Source: Aliiglaciecola lipolytica
GTDB lineage: Bacteria > Pseudomonadota > Gammaproteobacteria > Enterobacterales > Alteromonadaceae
Length of the DNA: 64,000 nucleotides
Assembly: GCF_018860635.1 (NCBI RefSeq)
Contig: NZ_JAHKPT010000017.1
Span: forward strand, 25,037-89,036
Direction: 5' to 3'
Below, in pieces: positions 37,270-46,718 of the stretch. The notes beneath the pieces were generated by a model that was not told where the DNA came from, made no database searches, and worked only from the letters and a program-made list of their open reading frames with translations. Positions within the stretch are counted from its first letter, which is position 1. Each line of letters starts with the position of its first letter. Both the position numbers and the translations under genes were made by a program.

Positions 37270-40182
37270 ATGAAATTGAAACATTTCACTCTAACGTTAG
37301 CCGCGGTAAGTGTGCTTAGCGCCTGTAACATTGGCGACGACAATGACGCTGAAGTAAGTGCACTGCAAGCGCAAGTCGCACAACTGCAAACCGAACTCAA
37401 CAACATAGACACAGCGAATGAAGCGGAAGTTGCCACTTTGAACGCGACTGTTGTTGCGATGCAAGCACAAATAGATGCTATGACTGCAGAGTTAGTGACC
37501 TTACAAGAAGCATCTAACAGTGCCTCAACAGATGAAGATATTGCTGCTTTGCAGGCTGAAATTGAAGCCCTGCAAACAACGTTAGATGCGTTAACTGCAC
37601 AAGCCCCGGTATTAGGCAGCAATGCCACAACAGGTGCAAACATCCTACCTGAAGATGCAGATAAGGTTTTACGCTTTGCTATCTTTCCAGATACCCAAGG
37701 CCGAGATGATGACAACATGTCTTTGTATGTTGACGTTGATAAAGACGGTAATACCTTGTCGATTAAAGAATACGTTGGTGTCGATTACAATGGTGATGGT
37801 TATTATGATGCTGGAACTGAAAGTCAGAATGACGCGGTTAAAGCCAATGATTGGGATGAAGATGGTATTAGCTACTTAGTTAACGTTGAAGACCCTTTTC
37901 ACCCGTATATCGAAGTAGATAGTGACGGCGAGCCCATAGTTGTTGCACCTGAAGATCGTAAAGATTTTGGTCCTGACTGGAAAGTGCTACCTTTACCTTT
38001 AGTAGAAGCGGTTACCGATAAAATGATTGAGCTAAATGTCGATTTGGTTCTAGCCACAGGCGACATTACCGAATACCGTGCTGAATCTGACTATGTGCAG
38101 TGGATGGAAAAAGTGGCAGGGCCACTAAGAGAAGCTGGAGTAAGTGTTTTCCCGGCACGTGGAAATCACGAAATCGTAAATGGTAGAAACTGGCCTGCAT
38201 GGTTTACTAACGAACAAGAGTGGGAACGTCAGTCAGTCAATAATGTTTACAACGATATTAACCCTTATGAAGGTTACGAGCAGGTTGATTTTGACCAAGG
38301 TTATAAGCTGTATCAAGCATACACAGGTTCGTTAGTTCGTGAACATTTAGATAACGGTAAAGCAGTAGGTTTTCCTGGTGCAGAAGATTTGGTTTATTAT
38401 TTTATTGAAGATAAAACCATGTTTATTGCTTTAGATTTCTACTTTGCAGAGCTGTATAGCAGCGCCTACAGAGGTACGTGGACAATTTTAAGAGAATGGT
38501 TAAAAGAAGTCATTACGGCCAATGCCGCAGAGGTTGATCATATTGTCGCTTTCGGACATGAACCGTTATCAACTAAAAAACGCCCACAAACTTATCAAGT
38601 CGAAATTTACGATGCCTATGTAGCAGATCGAATTGCTTTGCAAGAAGCTAAAGATGCGGCACAAGCAACGTTAGATAATGCCATTGCAAACAATGTGTCT
38701 GCTGAAGAAATTGCGGTTTATAGCAATGCTTTAGAAACGGTAACCAGCGCATACGAAGAACTAGAAGAGCCAAGTTTGAATGGTTACGATATAGGTCAAT
38801 TAGGCTACTTGCAATTGCAGGATGAAGCCGAACCTGGATTGGCTGCGGACATATTAAACTTGTTCAACAATTACCAAGTTACTTATATTGCAGGGCATGA
38901 TCACCAATATGCTCGTAGTTTAATTCATCCTACATCAGAAGATAAAGATACCGCCAATGGATTCACCCAAATTATTGGTGGTAACGCATCATGGAAGGCC
39001 TATGAAGATCTCTATGGTATGCACGATGATCACGAAACAGGCTTATTCATTAATAACTTCTACGACACTATTACAGGTGGGAATTTAACCAACAGTGAAG
39101 GTACCAAATACGCAAGTGTCAGTTCTGATCTTGGCAATGGTATTTCATTTGTACTTGTTGAAGTGAATGGCCGTCAAATTACCACTAAGGCCTATTACGC
39201 AGACCATAGCTTAACTGAAGTGGATATGAATTTGGGCGCGCATTATGATTACGATAGTAACGCTTGGTGCACCTATTCTGGCGATTACATGGTAGCAGGC
39301 GCGAGCACTACACAAACATGTGACCAAGTTGAGTGGCAAGTGTTAGATGAAAATACGCGCACCACAGATGCGACCGTACGAGTTGTAGCACCAGATCAAA
39401 ACTACTACGCTCACTCTGAAGCGAAAACAGAAGATGGCTATGTTGGTTCTCAAGCAACCATCATTGATGGCTACAACCTTACGTATAACAGCTCATATGC
39501 CGCAACTGTTGGTGAAGTTGAGCGTCTTCGTGAATTGTTCTCCATGAGTTGGTTTGTCGATGAAGATGCCACTACTCTATCGGATGTGTTATTCCTAAGC
39601 GGAAATCAAACCCAGGAAGGTTCGTACTTTAACCAATATGGTGACCTAGTTACGCCTATCATCGATGTAGACGCAGGTGTTTTAGCGCAAGGTGAGTCTG
39701 CGTCGTTAACCTATGTTAACCAAAACGGTGAGCAAGTGAATAATCCAACCCACACAACGCGTGATGGAATATTTGTCAAAGGTACTGATATTGAAGCATC
39801 GTTAAATCCATCGCTTGCTAATGGTAACCCGAGTGGTAATGATGCTAATTGGAATGGCCGCTACCTAGCTGATGGTTTAGATTTTGCCGACGCCATGACA
39901 TTAGTAATGACCGCGCCTGAAGGATATACTTTGACTGATTTAACCATCGGCCGTTTCGATGAAGCAACTCAATCATGGGTACCCGCGTTTAGTGATGAAT
40001 GTTATATCGAGAGTGGTTATTCTGACCATTACTCTACCTATTACAGAATCACAGACCAACACCCAGAAGGTGGTTTCCAAGTGTCCAATTGCCAACAACG
40101 CTACTGGGGCTATGTTAAAGATAGCAACACAATCTGGGGATTTGTGCACACCGACGGTAAATTTGCAGTCATAGAAAAGTAA
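37270..40182 (+). CDS. Lipoprotein metallophosphoesterase with coiled-coil stalk
   Basis: This is about 970 residues. A lipoprotein signal (VSVLSACNIGDD) is followed by a coiled-coil stalk of about 90 residues rich in ALQAQ/LQTEL heptads. A calcineurin-type phosphoesterase domain comes next (FPDTQGRDDD; LATGDITEY; ARGNHE; AFGHEPL; GHDHQYARS), then a beta-rich C-terminal part. The metal ligands look complete. A helical insertion (about residues 455-500) interrupts the domain. It should hydrolyse phosphomonoesters or diesters at the outer surface or in the periplasm. The ATG at 37270 (GAGGA at 37258-37262) is preferred over 37237 because it starts the signal peptide. It is divergent from the ECF sigma operon, which may supply uptake of its product. 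Confidence 0.85.
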   Translation: MKLKHFTLTLAAVSVLSACNIGDDNDAEVSALQAQVAQLQTELNNIDTANEAEVATLNATVVAMQAQIDAMTAELVTLQEASNSASTDEDIAALQAEIEALQTTLDALTAQAPVLGSNATTGANILPEDADKVLRFAIFPDTQGRDDDNMSLYVDVDKDGNTLSIKEYVGVDYNGDGYYDAGTESQNDAVKANDWDEDGISYLVNVEDPFHPYIEVDSDGEPIVVAPEDRKDFGPDWKVLPLPLVEAVTDKMIELNVDLVLATGDITEYRAESDYVQWMEKVAGPLREAGVSVFPARGNHEIVNGRNWPAWFTNEQEWERQSVNNVYNDINPYEGYEQVDFDQGYKLYQAYTGSLVREHLDNGKAVGFPGAEDLVYYFIEDKTMFIALDFYFAELYSSAYRGTWTILREWLKEVITANAAEVDHIVAFGHEPLSTKKRPQTYQVEIYDAYVADRIALQEAKDAAQATLDNAIANNVSAEEIAVYSNALETVTSAYEELEEPSLNGYDIGQLGYLQLQDEAEPGLAADILNLFNNYQVTYIAGHDHQYARSLIHPTSEDKDTANGFTQIIGGNASWKAYEDLYGMHDDHETGLFINNFYDTITGGNLTNSEGTKYASVSSDLGNGISFVLVEVNGRQITTKAYYADHSLTEVDMNLGAHYDYDSNAWCTYSGDYMVAGASTTQTCDQVEWQVLDENTRTTDATVRVVAPDQNYYAHSEAKTEDGYVGSQATIIDGYNLTYNSSYAATVGEVERLRELFSMSWFVDEDATTLSDVLFLSGNQTQEGSYFNQYGDLVTPIIDVDAGVLAQGESASLTYVNQNGEQVNNPTHTTRDGIFVKGTDIEASLNPSLANGNPSGNDANWNGRYLADGLDFADAMTLVMTAPEGYTLTDLTIGRFDEATQSWVPAFSDECYIESGYSDHYSTYYRITDQHPEGGFQVSNCQQRYWGYVKDSNTIWGFVHTDGKFAVIEK

Positions 40183-40243
40183 GATTGAATATAAAATCTA
40201 TTCACCCAATGAAGGCATAAACAAGCTTACATTGGGTTATTTA

Positions 40244-40273
40244 AAAAGCCTATCGTGACGATAGGCTTTTTTT
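40244..40273 (+). terminator. Rho-independent terminator after phosphoesterase gene
   Basis: AAAAGCCTATCG (40244-40255) pairs with CGATAGGCTTTT (40259-40270) around a TGA loop and is followed by TTT. A second stem, ACCCAATG/CATTGGGT (40204-40237), lies just upstream. Confidence 0.9.
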
Positions 40274-40322
40274 GTAGCGCTTATACGGACTTTATAAAAT
40301 CGATAATATAAATAGCAAAGGT

Positions 40323-41432
40323 TCAATATCCAGGGTATTTATTCCATATGGCATTATCAAAACTCTGGTTTGACGCATAAGGACCAATGCCCCAAGTTGG
40401 AAATTCAAACAAATCTTTGGCTATCTCTGCGATGGTTTCGAATAATTCCAGCTGTTGAACAAGTTGCTGATCAATACTTGTCACGCCATAAAGCGCTCCC
40501 CATAAATTGCCAGAGATAGCTCCAGTAGAGTCAGAATCGCCATCATGGCTTACGGATATGCTCATCAGATGATTAAAATCATTGGCGACTATTGCACAAT
40601 ATAATGAAATGGCGAGTGCCTCTTCGGCTATCCATCCTTCACCCATTTGTTGAATCGCTTTTGCATAATCGCTTTGTGTTTTCGATAGACTTAAAGCTTG
40701 CTCGATGGCACTAATGGTTTCTTCAGCGCTGCGTTGTTCTTTAAGTATTGGGATAACGGAAAGTGCGGCGTCGACTAAGGTGTAACCGTCTAATATCTGA
40801 TAAATGATGGCGGAAAATGCCCCCGCGGCCAAATAGCCAGTAGGATGACCATGAGTAAGTTGTGCGGCATCACAGCCAAGCTTAAAACATTCCTCAAGGG
40901 TAAAACTGTCTTTTAAGCGCCAGCAAAATAAACCGATAGGCGCAACACGCATCACACCCCCACAACCTTTACTGTCATTGAATGCTAACTCTTCAAATCC
41001 CCCTGCTGTGCTGAGTGCATTTAGGCAAGTGTTACCGGGGGCGCGCTGCTCGTGGAGCTCTCGGTATTGCCAAAGAAATCCGTCATTGCTTATGGTTAAA
41101 TTACTCGGCGAGGAGTGGGACTGGGTTTGTAACCAGCGCTGATAAGCATGACCAATACAGCCTAACCACGAAGTCGCGCCTTTATGCTTCCCCCGCACAT
41201 AAGCCCTCAACAAACCTTCTGCGGTAAAAAGCGTCATCTGGGTATCGTCTGTAATCGCCCCAACTTTGCCATAAGCTGGTAACAATGATGTGACGCCTTC
41301 TTTGCCATGCAAGGCAATAATGCGTTCTCGTGATATGAATTCTACAGGCGCGCCAAACGCATCACCTATAGCCCCGCCAAGCATACAGCCAATGAATTTA
41401 TCATGTATTTCAGAATTGATTGATTCAGACAC
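40323..41432 (-). CDS. ADP-ribosylglycohydrolase-family protein
   Basis: The 369-residue protein has the DraG/ARH pattern: GCMLGGAIGDAFGAPVE, GAITDDTQMTLFTAEGLL, LTHGHPTGYLAAGAFSAII and the late metal motif SHDGDSDSTGAISGNLWGALYG. The Asp residues that bind two Mg ions look intact. Such enzymes remove ADP-ribose from proteins, nucleic acids or small molecules, and some serve as immunity proteins. No toxin or transferase gene was seen beside it. It starts at an ATG on the minus strand. Confidence 0.9.
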   Translation of the reverse strand: MSESINSEIHDKFIGCMLGGAIGDAFGAPVEFISRERIIALHGKEGVTSLLPAYGKVGAITDDTQMTLFTAEGLLRAYVRGKHKGATSWLGCIGHAYQRWLQTQSHSSPSNLTISNDGFLWQYRELHEQRAPGNTCLNALSTAGGFEELAFNDSKGCGGVMRVAPIGLFCWRLKDSFTLEECFKLGCDAAQLTHGHPTGYLAAGAFSAIIYQILDGYTLVDAALSVIPILKEQRSAEETISAIEQALSLSKTQSDYAKAIQQMGEGWIAEEALAISLYCAIVANDFNHLMSISVSHDGDSDSTGAISGNLWGALYGVTSIDQQLVQQLELFETIAEIAKDLFEFPTWGIGPYASNQSFDNAIWNKYPGY

Positions 41433-41556
41433 GGTATTCCCTATTTATTAACCACTGGCAACTCTAAACCTCCCTTGTCGAATTCAAAGCGGTTTGAGAG
41501 CCTAAATTTTGTGTTTTAGAAAGTATACTATCTTTCATTTTATCTAAGTATATTAG

Positions 41557-41799
41557 TCCGTTACATCGAATTCATTTAACTCTATCAAATCTCGCATAAA
41601 TGATTTATCCGCTAAAGAATTAGAAACAAGGGTTGAAAATTCTTTTGGGGTTAGCTGAATTCCAAAACCTTATAAGACAGAAAATACTGCAGACGGTGTG
41701 CAATGGGCATTCGCAATGGTGTCCACGCCTGATAAAGCTGAATATCGAAAGTTAGATCTCGAGATTATAGGCAAAGCGCTTTTACCATCTCTGTGGTAA
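41557..41799 (+). pseudogene. Remnant of a small gene with internal stop
   Basis: An open frame reads SRINDLSAKELETRVENSFGVS, hits TGA at 41656-41658, then continues IPKPYKTENTADGVQWAFAMV and AEYRKLDLEIIGKALLPSLW to a stop at 41797-41799. The text on both sides is clearly protein-like, and no start codon remains upstream. It is a decayed gene of about 80 residues that I cannot name. Its end overlaps the 3' end of the convergent ATPase gene. Confidence 0.6.
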
Positions 41800-43116
41800 A
41801 TACTGGGTGAAATACAAGGGCATCACGATATTGGTTCGTTCTGAAGTTGATGAGCCTTGTGTGCCAGTTAACTTAAAGGTTTTACTTGGTGCACATTTTT
41901 CAACGTAGGATGCCAGCGATTTTGCTCTTGTACGTTTGCCACTTTTTACTTCTACAGGGATGATATCTCCTTTATCTGTTGCCAAAATAAATTCGATTTC
42001 GGCGCGGGCGTCATTCCATGAATAACTTGGTTCAACGCCAATGGCAGTGAGCTCTTGCTGCACAAAGTTTTCTGCCACATATCCCCTGTAATTATAAACA
42101 GATAGCTCATAGTTTTGTTGCTTGATCTCTTTATAACTGCTACCCAGCATATGATTGAGCAGGCCCACATCAAACATAAACAGCTTAACCATATTCTCTT
42201 TTTTATAGGCCGCAAGAGGTGATTTCGGCAATCCTTCAATAGGATAGTTTGGCAAGGCTAAGCGGCAACTATTAAGCCAATGGATTGCGGTTTCAAAATC
42301 GCTATAACGAGATTTACGCTCAAGAACATGTTTAAATTTGAAGCGTTTAACGGACTCATCGCTCACAAGTGATAACTGCGCTGGAATGCTATTAAACACC
42401 GATTCAATTATTGTGGCATCGACCTTGCCCGCGTATTTACCAAAATCGCGACGATAACCTTCAACTAAATCGGCATGAATCTTACTGACTCTTTCAACAC
42501 GCTCTAGAATGCTTGAATCCTTAAACTGATACCAAGCAGAAACTGCTTCCGGCATACCACCCGTAAAAAAGTAGTCCGTCAGTTTATCCATCAATTTAGT
42601 GTGCACCGCCGGTGTGCTTGCTTGACTATCAAACGCTTTGATCAGTGCCTGCTCGTTGGATGCGTAAATAAATTCTTGGAAGGTCAGTGGTCGTAAATTG
42701 TATTGTTCTACCTTGCCCACAGGGAAGGTGTTGAGCAAACCAATGTTCGAACCGCTGGCTGCGACAAAATAGGACGGTGCTTTTTCGGCAAAATACTTAA
42801 GCGAAGTAACGGCACGTTCACATTCGCCAATTTCATCTAAAATCAGCAGGTCCGTTTCTGGGTTAAACGCCTGATTGGTCAACAGCTCAATGTTCATTAG
42901 TAGCTCGTCAGGTGACAGTGAGCCATCGAACGCTTCTTTGTAGGCAGGATTTTCAAGAAAGTCGATACGAAGGATGTTGGTAAAGGTGTTTCCAAACAAC
43001 TCCTGCAGCAGATAGGTTTTACCTGTTTGTCTTGCACCATCGATCAATAATGGCTTGCGCACCGGTTGATTTTTCCATGCTATTAGGGCGTTTAGTAAGT
43101 TGCGCTGCATTGTCAT
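41782..43116 (-). CDS. DUF4143-type AAA ATPase
   Basis: The 444-residue protein has an N-terminal AAA domain with Walker A (GARQTGKTYLL, about residues 27-37) and Walker B-like LLILDEIGE. A central region (LRPLTFQEFI) and a C-terminal DUF4143 domain with a nuclease-like segment follow (WNDARAEIEFILATDKGDIIPVEVKSGK). The EF-IPVEVKSGK signature resembles PD-(D/E)xK folds. These ATPases are scattered in bacterial genomes and their role is unknown; mobility or defence links have been proposed. Two palindromic operators lie directly upstream, suggesting autoregulation. Confidence 0.88.
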   Translation of the reverse strand: MTMQRNLLNALIAWKNQPVRKPLLIDGARQTGKTYLLQELFGNTFTNILRIDFLENPAYKEAFDGSLSPDELLMNIELLTNQAFNPETDLLILDEIGECERAVTSLKYFAEKAPSYFVAASGSNIGLLNTFPVGKVEQYNLRPLTFQEFIYASNEQALIKAFDSQASTPAVHTKLMDKLTDYFFTGGMPEAVSAWYQFKDSSILERVERVSKIHADLVEGYRRDFGKYAGKVDATIIESVFNSIPAQLSLVSDESVKRFKFKHVLERKSRYSDFETAIHWLNSCRLALPNYPIEGLPKSPLAAYKKENMVKLFMFDVGLLNHMLGSSYKEIKQQNYELSVYNYRGYVAENFVQQELTAIGVEPSYSWNDARAEIEFILATDKGDIIPVEVKSGKRTRAKSLASYVEKCAPSKTFKLTGTQGSSTSERTNIVMPLYFTQYLPQRW

Positions 43117-43161
43117 TTCCCGCCAATTAAGACTGTTAACTGCCTGTAGTATAACTCAGTC

Positions 43162-43214
43162 CACACTTTTACGCGCAGAAAAGTGTGAGATTTTACATTT
43201 TTATGCGCATAAAA
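43162..43214 (-). promoter_or_regulatory. Two tandem palindromic operators before the ATPase gene
   Basis: CACACTTTT/AAAAGTGTG flank ACGCGCAG at 43162-43187, and the perfect palindrome TTTTATGCGCATAAAA lies at 43199-43214. Both fit one consensus, CACTTTT-A-GCGC-AAAAGTG. Their place 45-100 bases before the ATPase start, at roughly three helical turns between centres, points to a dimeric regulator. Confidence 0.65.
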
Positions 43215-43381
43215 GTGTTGTTGAATTTGTTTTATTCTTGAACAGGTAGCATTCATAGTGAAACTATATTTTCAATATCATTATAAAAATGAAGTTTTAG
43301 TTTCGCTTTTTCTCCGGTTTTAAGCTGTCAACCATCAAATGGCTAAAAATTCGAGGTAGAGCGAGCCTAGATCTGAGCAGT

Positions 43382-43546
43382 TCATGTCGATCCGATCGAC
43401 ATATCAATTTCATGTGTCGATGCCATCACATATAAAGACTTAATCTCGTTATCCTCTTGAGAGTAGAGAAAAAATAAAGCATCGTTTGATTCAATGTAGT
43501 TCAAGTAATTAACGATTCTATCCAACGGCCAATTTAGCTGTCTCAT
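43382..43546 (-). CDS. Small ORF overlapping the helicase end
   Basis: A 54-residue frame starts at the ATG at 43546 inside the last codons of the helicase gene, in another frame. It reads MRQLNWPLDRIVNYLNYIES and FFLYSQEDNEIKSLYVMAS before stopping at 43382-43384. The composition looks protein-like and the overlap could couple translation. I do not recognise it, and the ribosome site is weak. Its 3' end lies in the 19-bp palindrome ATGTCGATCCGATCGACAT (43384-43402). Confidence 0.35.
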   Translation of the reverse strand: MRQLNWPLDRIVNYLNYIESNDALFFLYSQEDNEIKSLYVMASTHEIDMSIGST

Positions 43547-46500
43547 GCCACATATAAGCTGGCATGGGGTGCCTTAATTGCCATGTAATATTCATAGGTT
43601 GAGAACCTTCATACTTTACAAAATCAACAGGACCGAAGTTCACGAACCCCATTGTTTTTCCGTGCTCGTCTTTAGCTTGTTCTCTTACAAACAGAATAAA
43701 CGTTTTTTTATTACGCTTTTGCTGAATATAACTAAGGCCTTTACCTGATGTAGGCTTTGAGCTGTTTTGCGTTTGCCAGTGAAATAATGTTGGGCTGATA
43801 GCATAGTCATGATACATGGTGGTTGCAGAAAACTGTTTTTCACATTTATCAAGAGTCACAAATAGCAGTTCTGTATTTGCGTCTGCAATGTTTAAAATTC
43901 CCTCACGACTTGAAGACTTTCTATCAATTGTTGTGTCACCAAATGCAACCAAAATATGCTCTTTGGGATATCTTACGTGCATTTGAAGAGGTGAATTATC
44001 AACTATTTCGCTTTCCACTGTCGGCATTGAAAATTCTTGTGTTTCGAGACGTTCAATTAACAAAGCGATGACTTCTAGTAATTCGTTTTTAAGAGGAGTG
44101 ATGTTTAACGCCTCGATACTAGACGATAACGAGCTAAACCCTGCTTGTTTAGTTGTTTTATCCCAAAAGTCATAGTGGCACATAACAGTAAATAGCTCTT
44201 TGTGCCTTGCAGGCACGGATTCAATATTCACTAGGTTAGTTAGGGAAAAATTTAACTCGCATAGGTTTTTAACAAACCTTAAATATGAGATAGAGGTATT
44301 GCCTAGATATCTATTATTGATTGCCCTGTAATAAGCAGCGTATATGGGATACTCTGCTGCATTTATATTGTCCTGATTGCTTGCAGCAATTAAAGTGTTC
44401 CATCCTCCAAACTTGCCAACTTTTACCTTATAAATATCTTCTAAAGTTATATCTGGATAAATACGTATGAAGTTTGTCAGGGTAAGCGGTAAATCTGTAA
44501 CATGAGGATAATTACAAATAAGGTTTAGTAATTTGTTTTTATTTAACGTTGCTTGAGAGATATTCCTCAAGATCATTTGTTGGGTTTTCTCGTGTAATTC
44601 AATACGACAGCCAAGAGGAAGATGCGGGAAACCTTGCTTCACCTCTTTCGAAATTGCTTGGTTGGTCTTGCCAACTAACGCCCTAAACTTGTGAGAAAAA
44701 TCATATTCAGGCCTTGAGTTGCCAACAAAGTCTAAAATGGTGCAGCATTCCTTGTCTTCGATTAATCGGAGTCCTCGACCTAATTGTTGTAAGAAAATAG
44801 TTAAACTCTCTGTTGGTCTCAAAAATAGTAGGGTATCGAGTTCGGGGATATCGACACCTTCATTAACTATATCCACAACAAAAAGGACATTAATTTCTTT
44901 AGATTTCAAGCGCTGCTGCTGAATATCCCGATCTTTAGAATTGTCACTAGTAAGCACTCCACAAGGAATATTGCTCAAAGTAAATTTTTTAGCCATATAA
45001 TTCGCATGCTCTTTGCTCACGCAAAATGCTAATGCTCGCATTTGTAATATGTCAGTAACAATTTCCTTGAGGCTTTGAATAATTCTAACTATCCGTTGAT
45101 CATTCAAAGTATACAAATTGGTAAGCTCAGCAACATCATATCTGCCTTTAGACCATGATATTTTCGTAAGATCTGTTTCATCATCAATTGCAAAATACTG
45201 AAATGGCGATAAATGACGTTGATTTATTGCTTCTGGTAATCGAATTTCCGCAGCAATAACGTTGCAAAAATCTTTGAGGATGTCTGCACCATCATGGCGT
45301 TCCGGTGTTGCCGTTAATCCAATAAGTATTGTTGGCTCAAAATGCTCTAAAATTGGGCGATAGCTATTAGCTGCGACATGGTGAACCTCATCAATGACAA
45401 TATAGTCAAAGTAATCGTTAGTTAAGCTCAAGTTTGAAAATTGATTATTGAAACTCTGGATAGAAGCAAATAGGTGATTAAACTTTTGAGGCTTATGTTG
45501 ACCTACCAATAGCTCCCCAAATTGGCTGTTTTTAAGAACTCCTCGATATGCGCTTCTTGCTTGCTTAAGTATTTCCTCTCTGTGCGCTAAAAATAAAAAT
45601 TTAGCTTCAGGATTTTCGTTGTAAAACCTTGCAAAGTCAAAAGCTGAAATAATTGTCTTCCCCGTTCCTGTTGCTGCGACGACAAGGTTTCTATACCTCC
45701 CATGCAGCTCTCTTTCGACCTTTAATTTCTCCAGTATACTTTTTTGATGAGAGTGCGGTTTAATATCAAAATAAAAACTAGGTACATTATCATCAAACGA
45801 ACCTCTAGCTGTTTGTAATGCAATATTAAGCCTCTCCTTGCTTTGTGTGTTGCCATCAAAATATTCAAAATCTTGCGATTCCCAGTAAGTTTCAAAGGTA
45901 CTGAGAGACTTCTCGATAATGTGAGGAATTTCTTGAGAGGTAATTTTTAAATTCCACTCTAAGCCATTGGTTAAGGCTGAGTGAGATAAATTGGATGAGC
46001 CAATGTAACCAGTATGAAAGCTGGTATCACGCATAAACAGATATGACTTAGCGTGCAGTCGTTCCCTATTTGTATTGTAACTGAGCTTCACTTCTGTATT
46101 TGGTAGTGAAGCTAAAAACTCTACGGCCTTAGCATCAGTGGCTCCCATATAGGATGTTGTAATAACTTTTAGTTGTTTACCACTGCGAGTGAATTCCTCA
46201 AGCTCCTTCTTAAAAATCCTAATTCCAGACCACTTAATAAATGACACTAACCAATAAATTTTGTCCGACGACTGAATTTCTCTTTTAATCTCAGTTTCAA
46301 GCGAAATACCAACGTTACTACCACAAAATAATTCACTTTGAGTTAGTCCAGTCAGGGGCATGATTGATTCGATATATTTAGGAAGATCAGAAGCAACAGG
46401 ATTTTGCTTATCTAGGAGTGCAGTAAGTATCTTGCCTTGTGTATCGATTAAGTTTTCGGTGACAATTTCACTGTCACCTATATTATCGCTTAACCATCCT

Positions 46501-46718
46501 ATGACCTTATTGGCTAAGTTTATTTGCTCAAGAACTCTGCTTTCACCGTTAGGTACAGAATCCATTGCTATTTCAATGATTCGTGTTAAAAATCGAGACA
46601 ACCAAGATGCAGCTTCTCCATTTTCTAATGAGCGCTCACCAACATAAAAAATTTCACGATCTAACTTTTGCGCAACCAATTGGGTGATCAGTTGTTCATA
46701 TATGCCAACTTGATTCAT
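43518..46718 (-). CDS. PLD-nuclease/DEAD helicase/DUF3427 protein
   Basis: The 1066-residue protein has three parts. A phospholipase-D-type nuclease domain (about 130-290, with HAKSYLF and GSSNLSHSAL) comes first. A superfamily-2 helicase core follows (Walker A ATGTGKT near 350, DEVHH near 440, LTATPERHDG, and motif VI QQLGRGLRL). The C-terminal DUF3427 domain (about 900-1060) ends in FVNFGPVDFVKYEGSQPMNITWQL. It probably acts on DNA as a nuclease-helicase, and this layout is frequent in defence-type islands. It lies just outside the left attachment site of the island. No partner genes were seen. Confidence 0.88.
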   Translation of the reverse strand: MNQVGIYEQLITQLVAQKLDREIFYVGERSLENGEAASWLSRFLTRIIEIAMDSVPNGESRVLEQINLANKVIGWLSDNIGDSEIVTENLIDTQGKILTALLDKQNPVASDLPKYIESIMPLTGLTQSELFCGSNVGISLETEIKREIQSSDKIYWLVSFIKWSGIRIFKKELEEFTRSGKQLKVITTSYMGATDAKAVEFLASLPNTEVKLSYNTNRERLHAKSYLFMRDTSFHTGYIGSSNLSHSALTNGLEWNLKITSQEIPHIIEKSLSTFETYWESQDFEYFDGNTQSKERLNIALQTARGSFDDNVPSFYFDIKPHSHQKSILEKLKVERELHGRYRNLVVAATGTGKTIISAFDFARFYNENPEAKFLFLAHREEILKQARSAYRGVLKNSQFGELLVGQHKPQKFNHLFASIQSFNNQFSNLSLTNDYFDYIVIDEVHHVAANSYRPILEHFEPTILIGLTATPERHDGADILKDFCNVIAAEIRLPEAINQRHLSPFQYFAIDDETDLTKISWSKGRYDVAELTNLYTLNDQRIVRIIQSLKEIVTDILQMRALAFCVSKEHANYMAKKFTLSNIPCGVLTSDNSKDRDIQQQRLKSKEINVLFVVDIVNEGVDIPELDTLLFLRPTESLTIFLQQLGRGLRLIEDKECCTILDFVGNSRPEYDFSHKFRALVGKTNQAISKEVKQGFPHLPLGCRIELHEKTQQMILRNISQATLNKNKLLNLICNYPHVTDLPLTLTNFIRIYPDITLEDIYKVKVGKFGGWNTLIAASNQDNINAAEYPIYAAYYRAINNRYLGNTSISYLRFVKNLCELNFSLTNLVNIESVPARHKELFTVMCHYDFWDKTTKQAGFSSLSSSIEALNITPLKNELLEVIALLIERLETQEFSMPTVESEIVDNSPLQMHVRYPKEHILVAFGDTTIDRKSSSREGILNIADANTELLFVTLDKCEKQFSATTMYHDYAISPTLFHWQTQNSSKPTSGKGLSYIQQKRNKKTFILFVREQAKDEHGKTMGFVNFGPVDFVKYEGSQPMNITWQLRHPMPAYMWHETAKLAVG

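Noticed and set aside
37173..37718. A 181-codon open frame on the minus strand opposite the phosphoesterase stalk
   Set aside because: Its Ser/Ala/Cys-rich text is the reverse reading of the heptad-repeat coding sequence, and the plus-strand gene has a ribosome site and lipoprotein signal.
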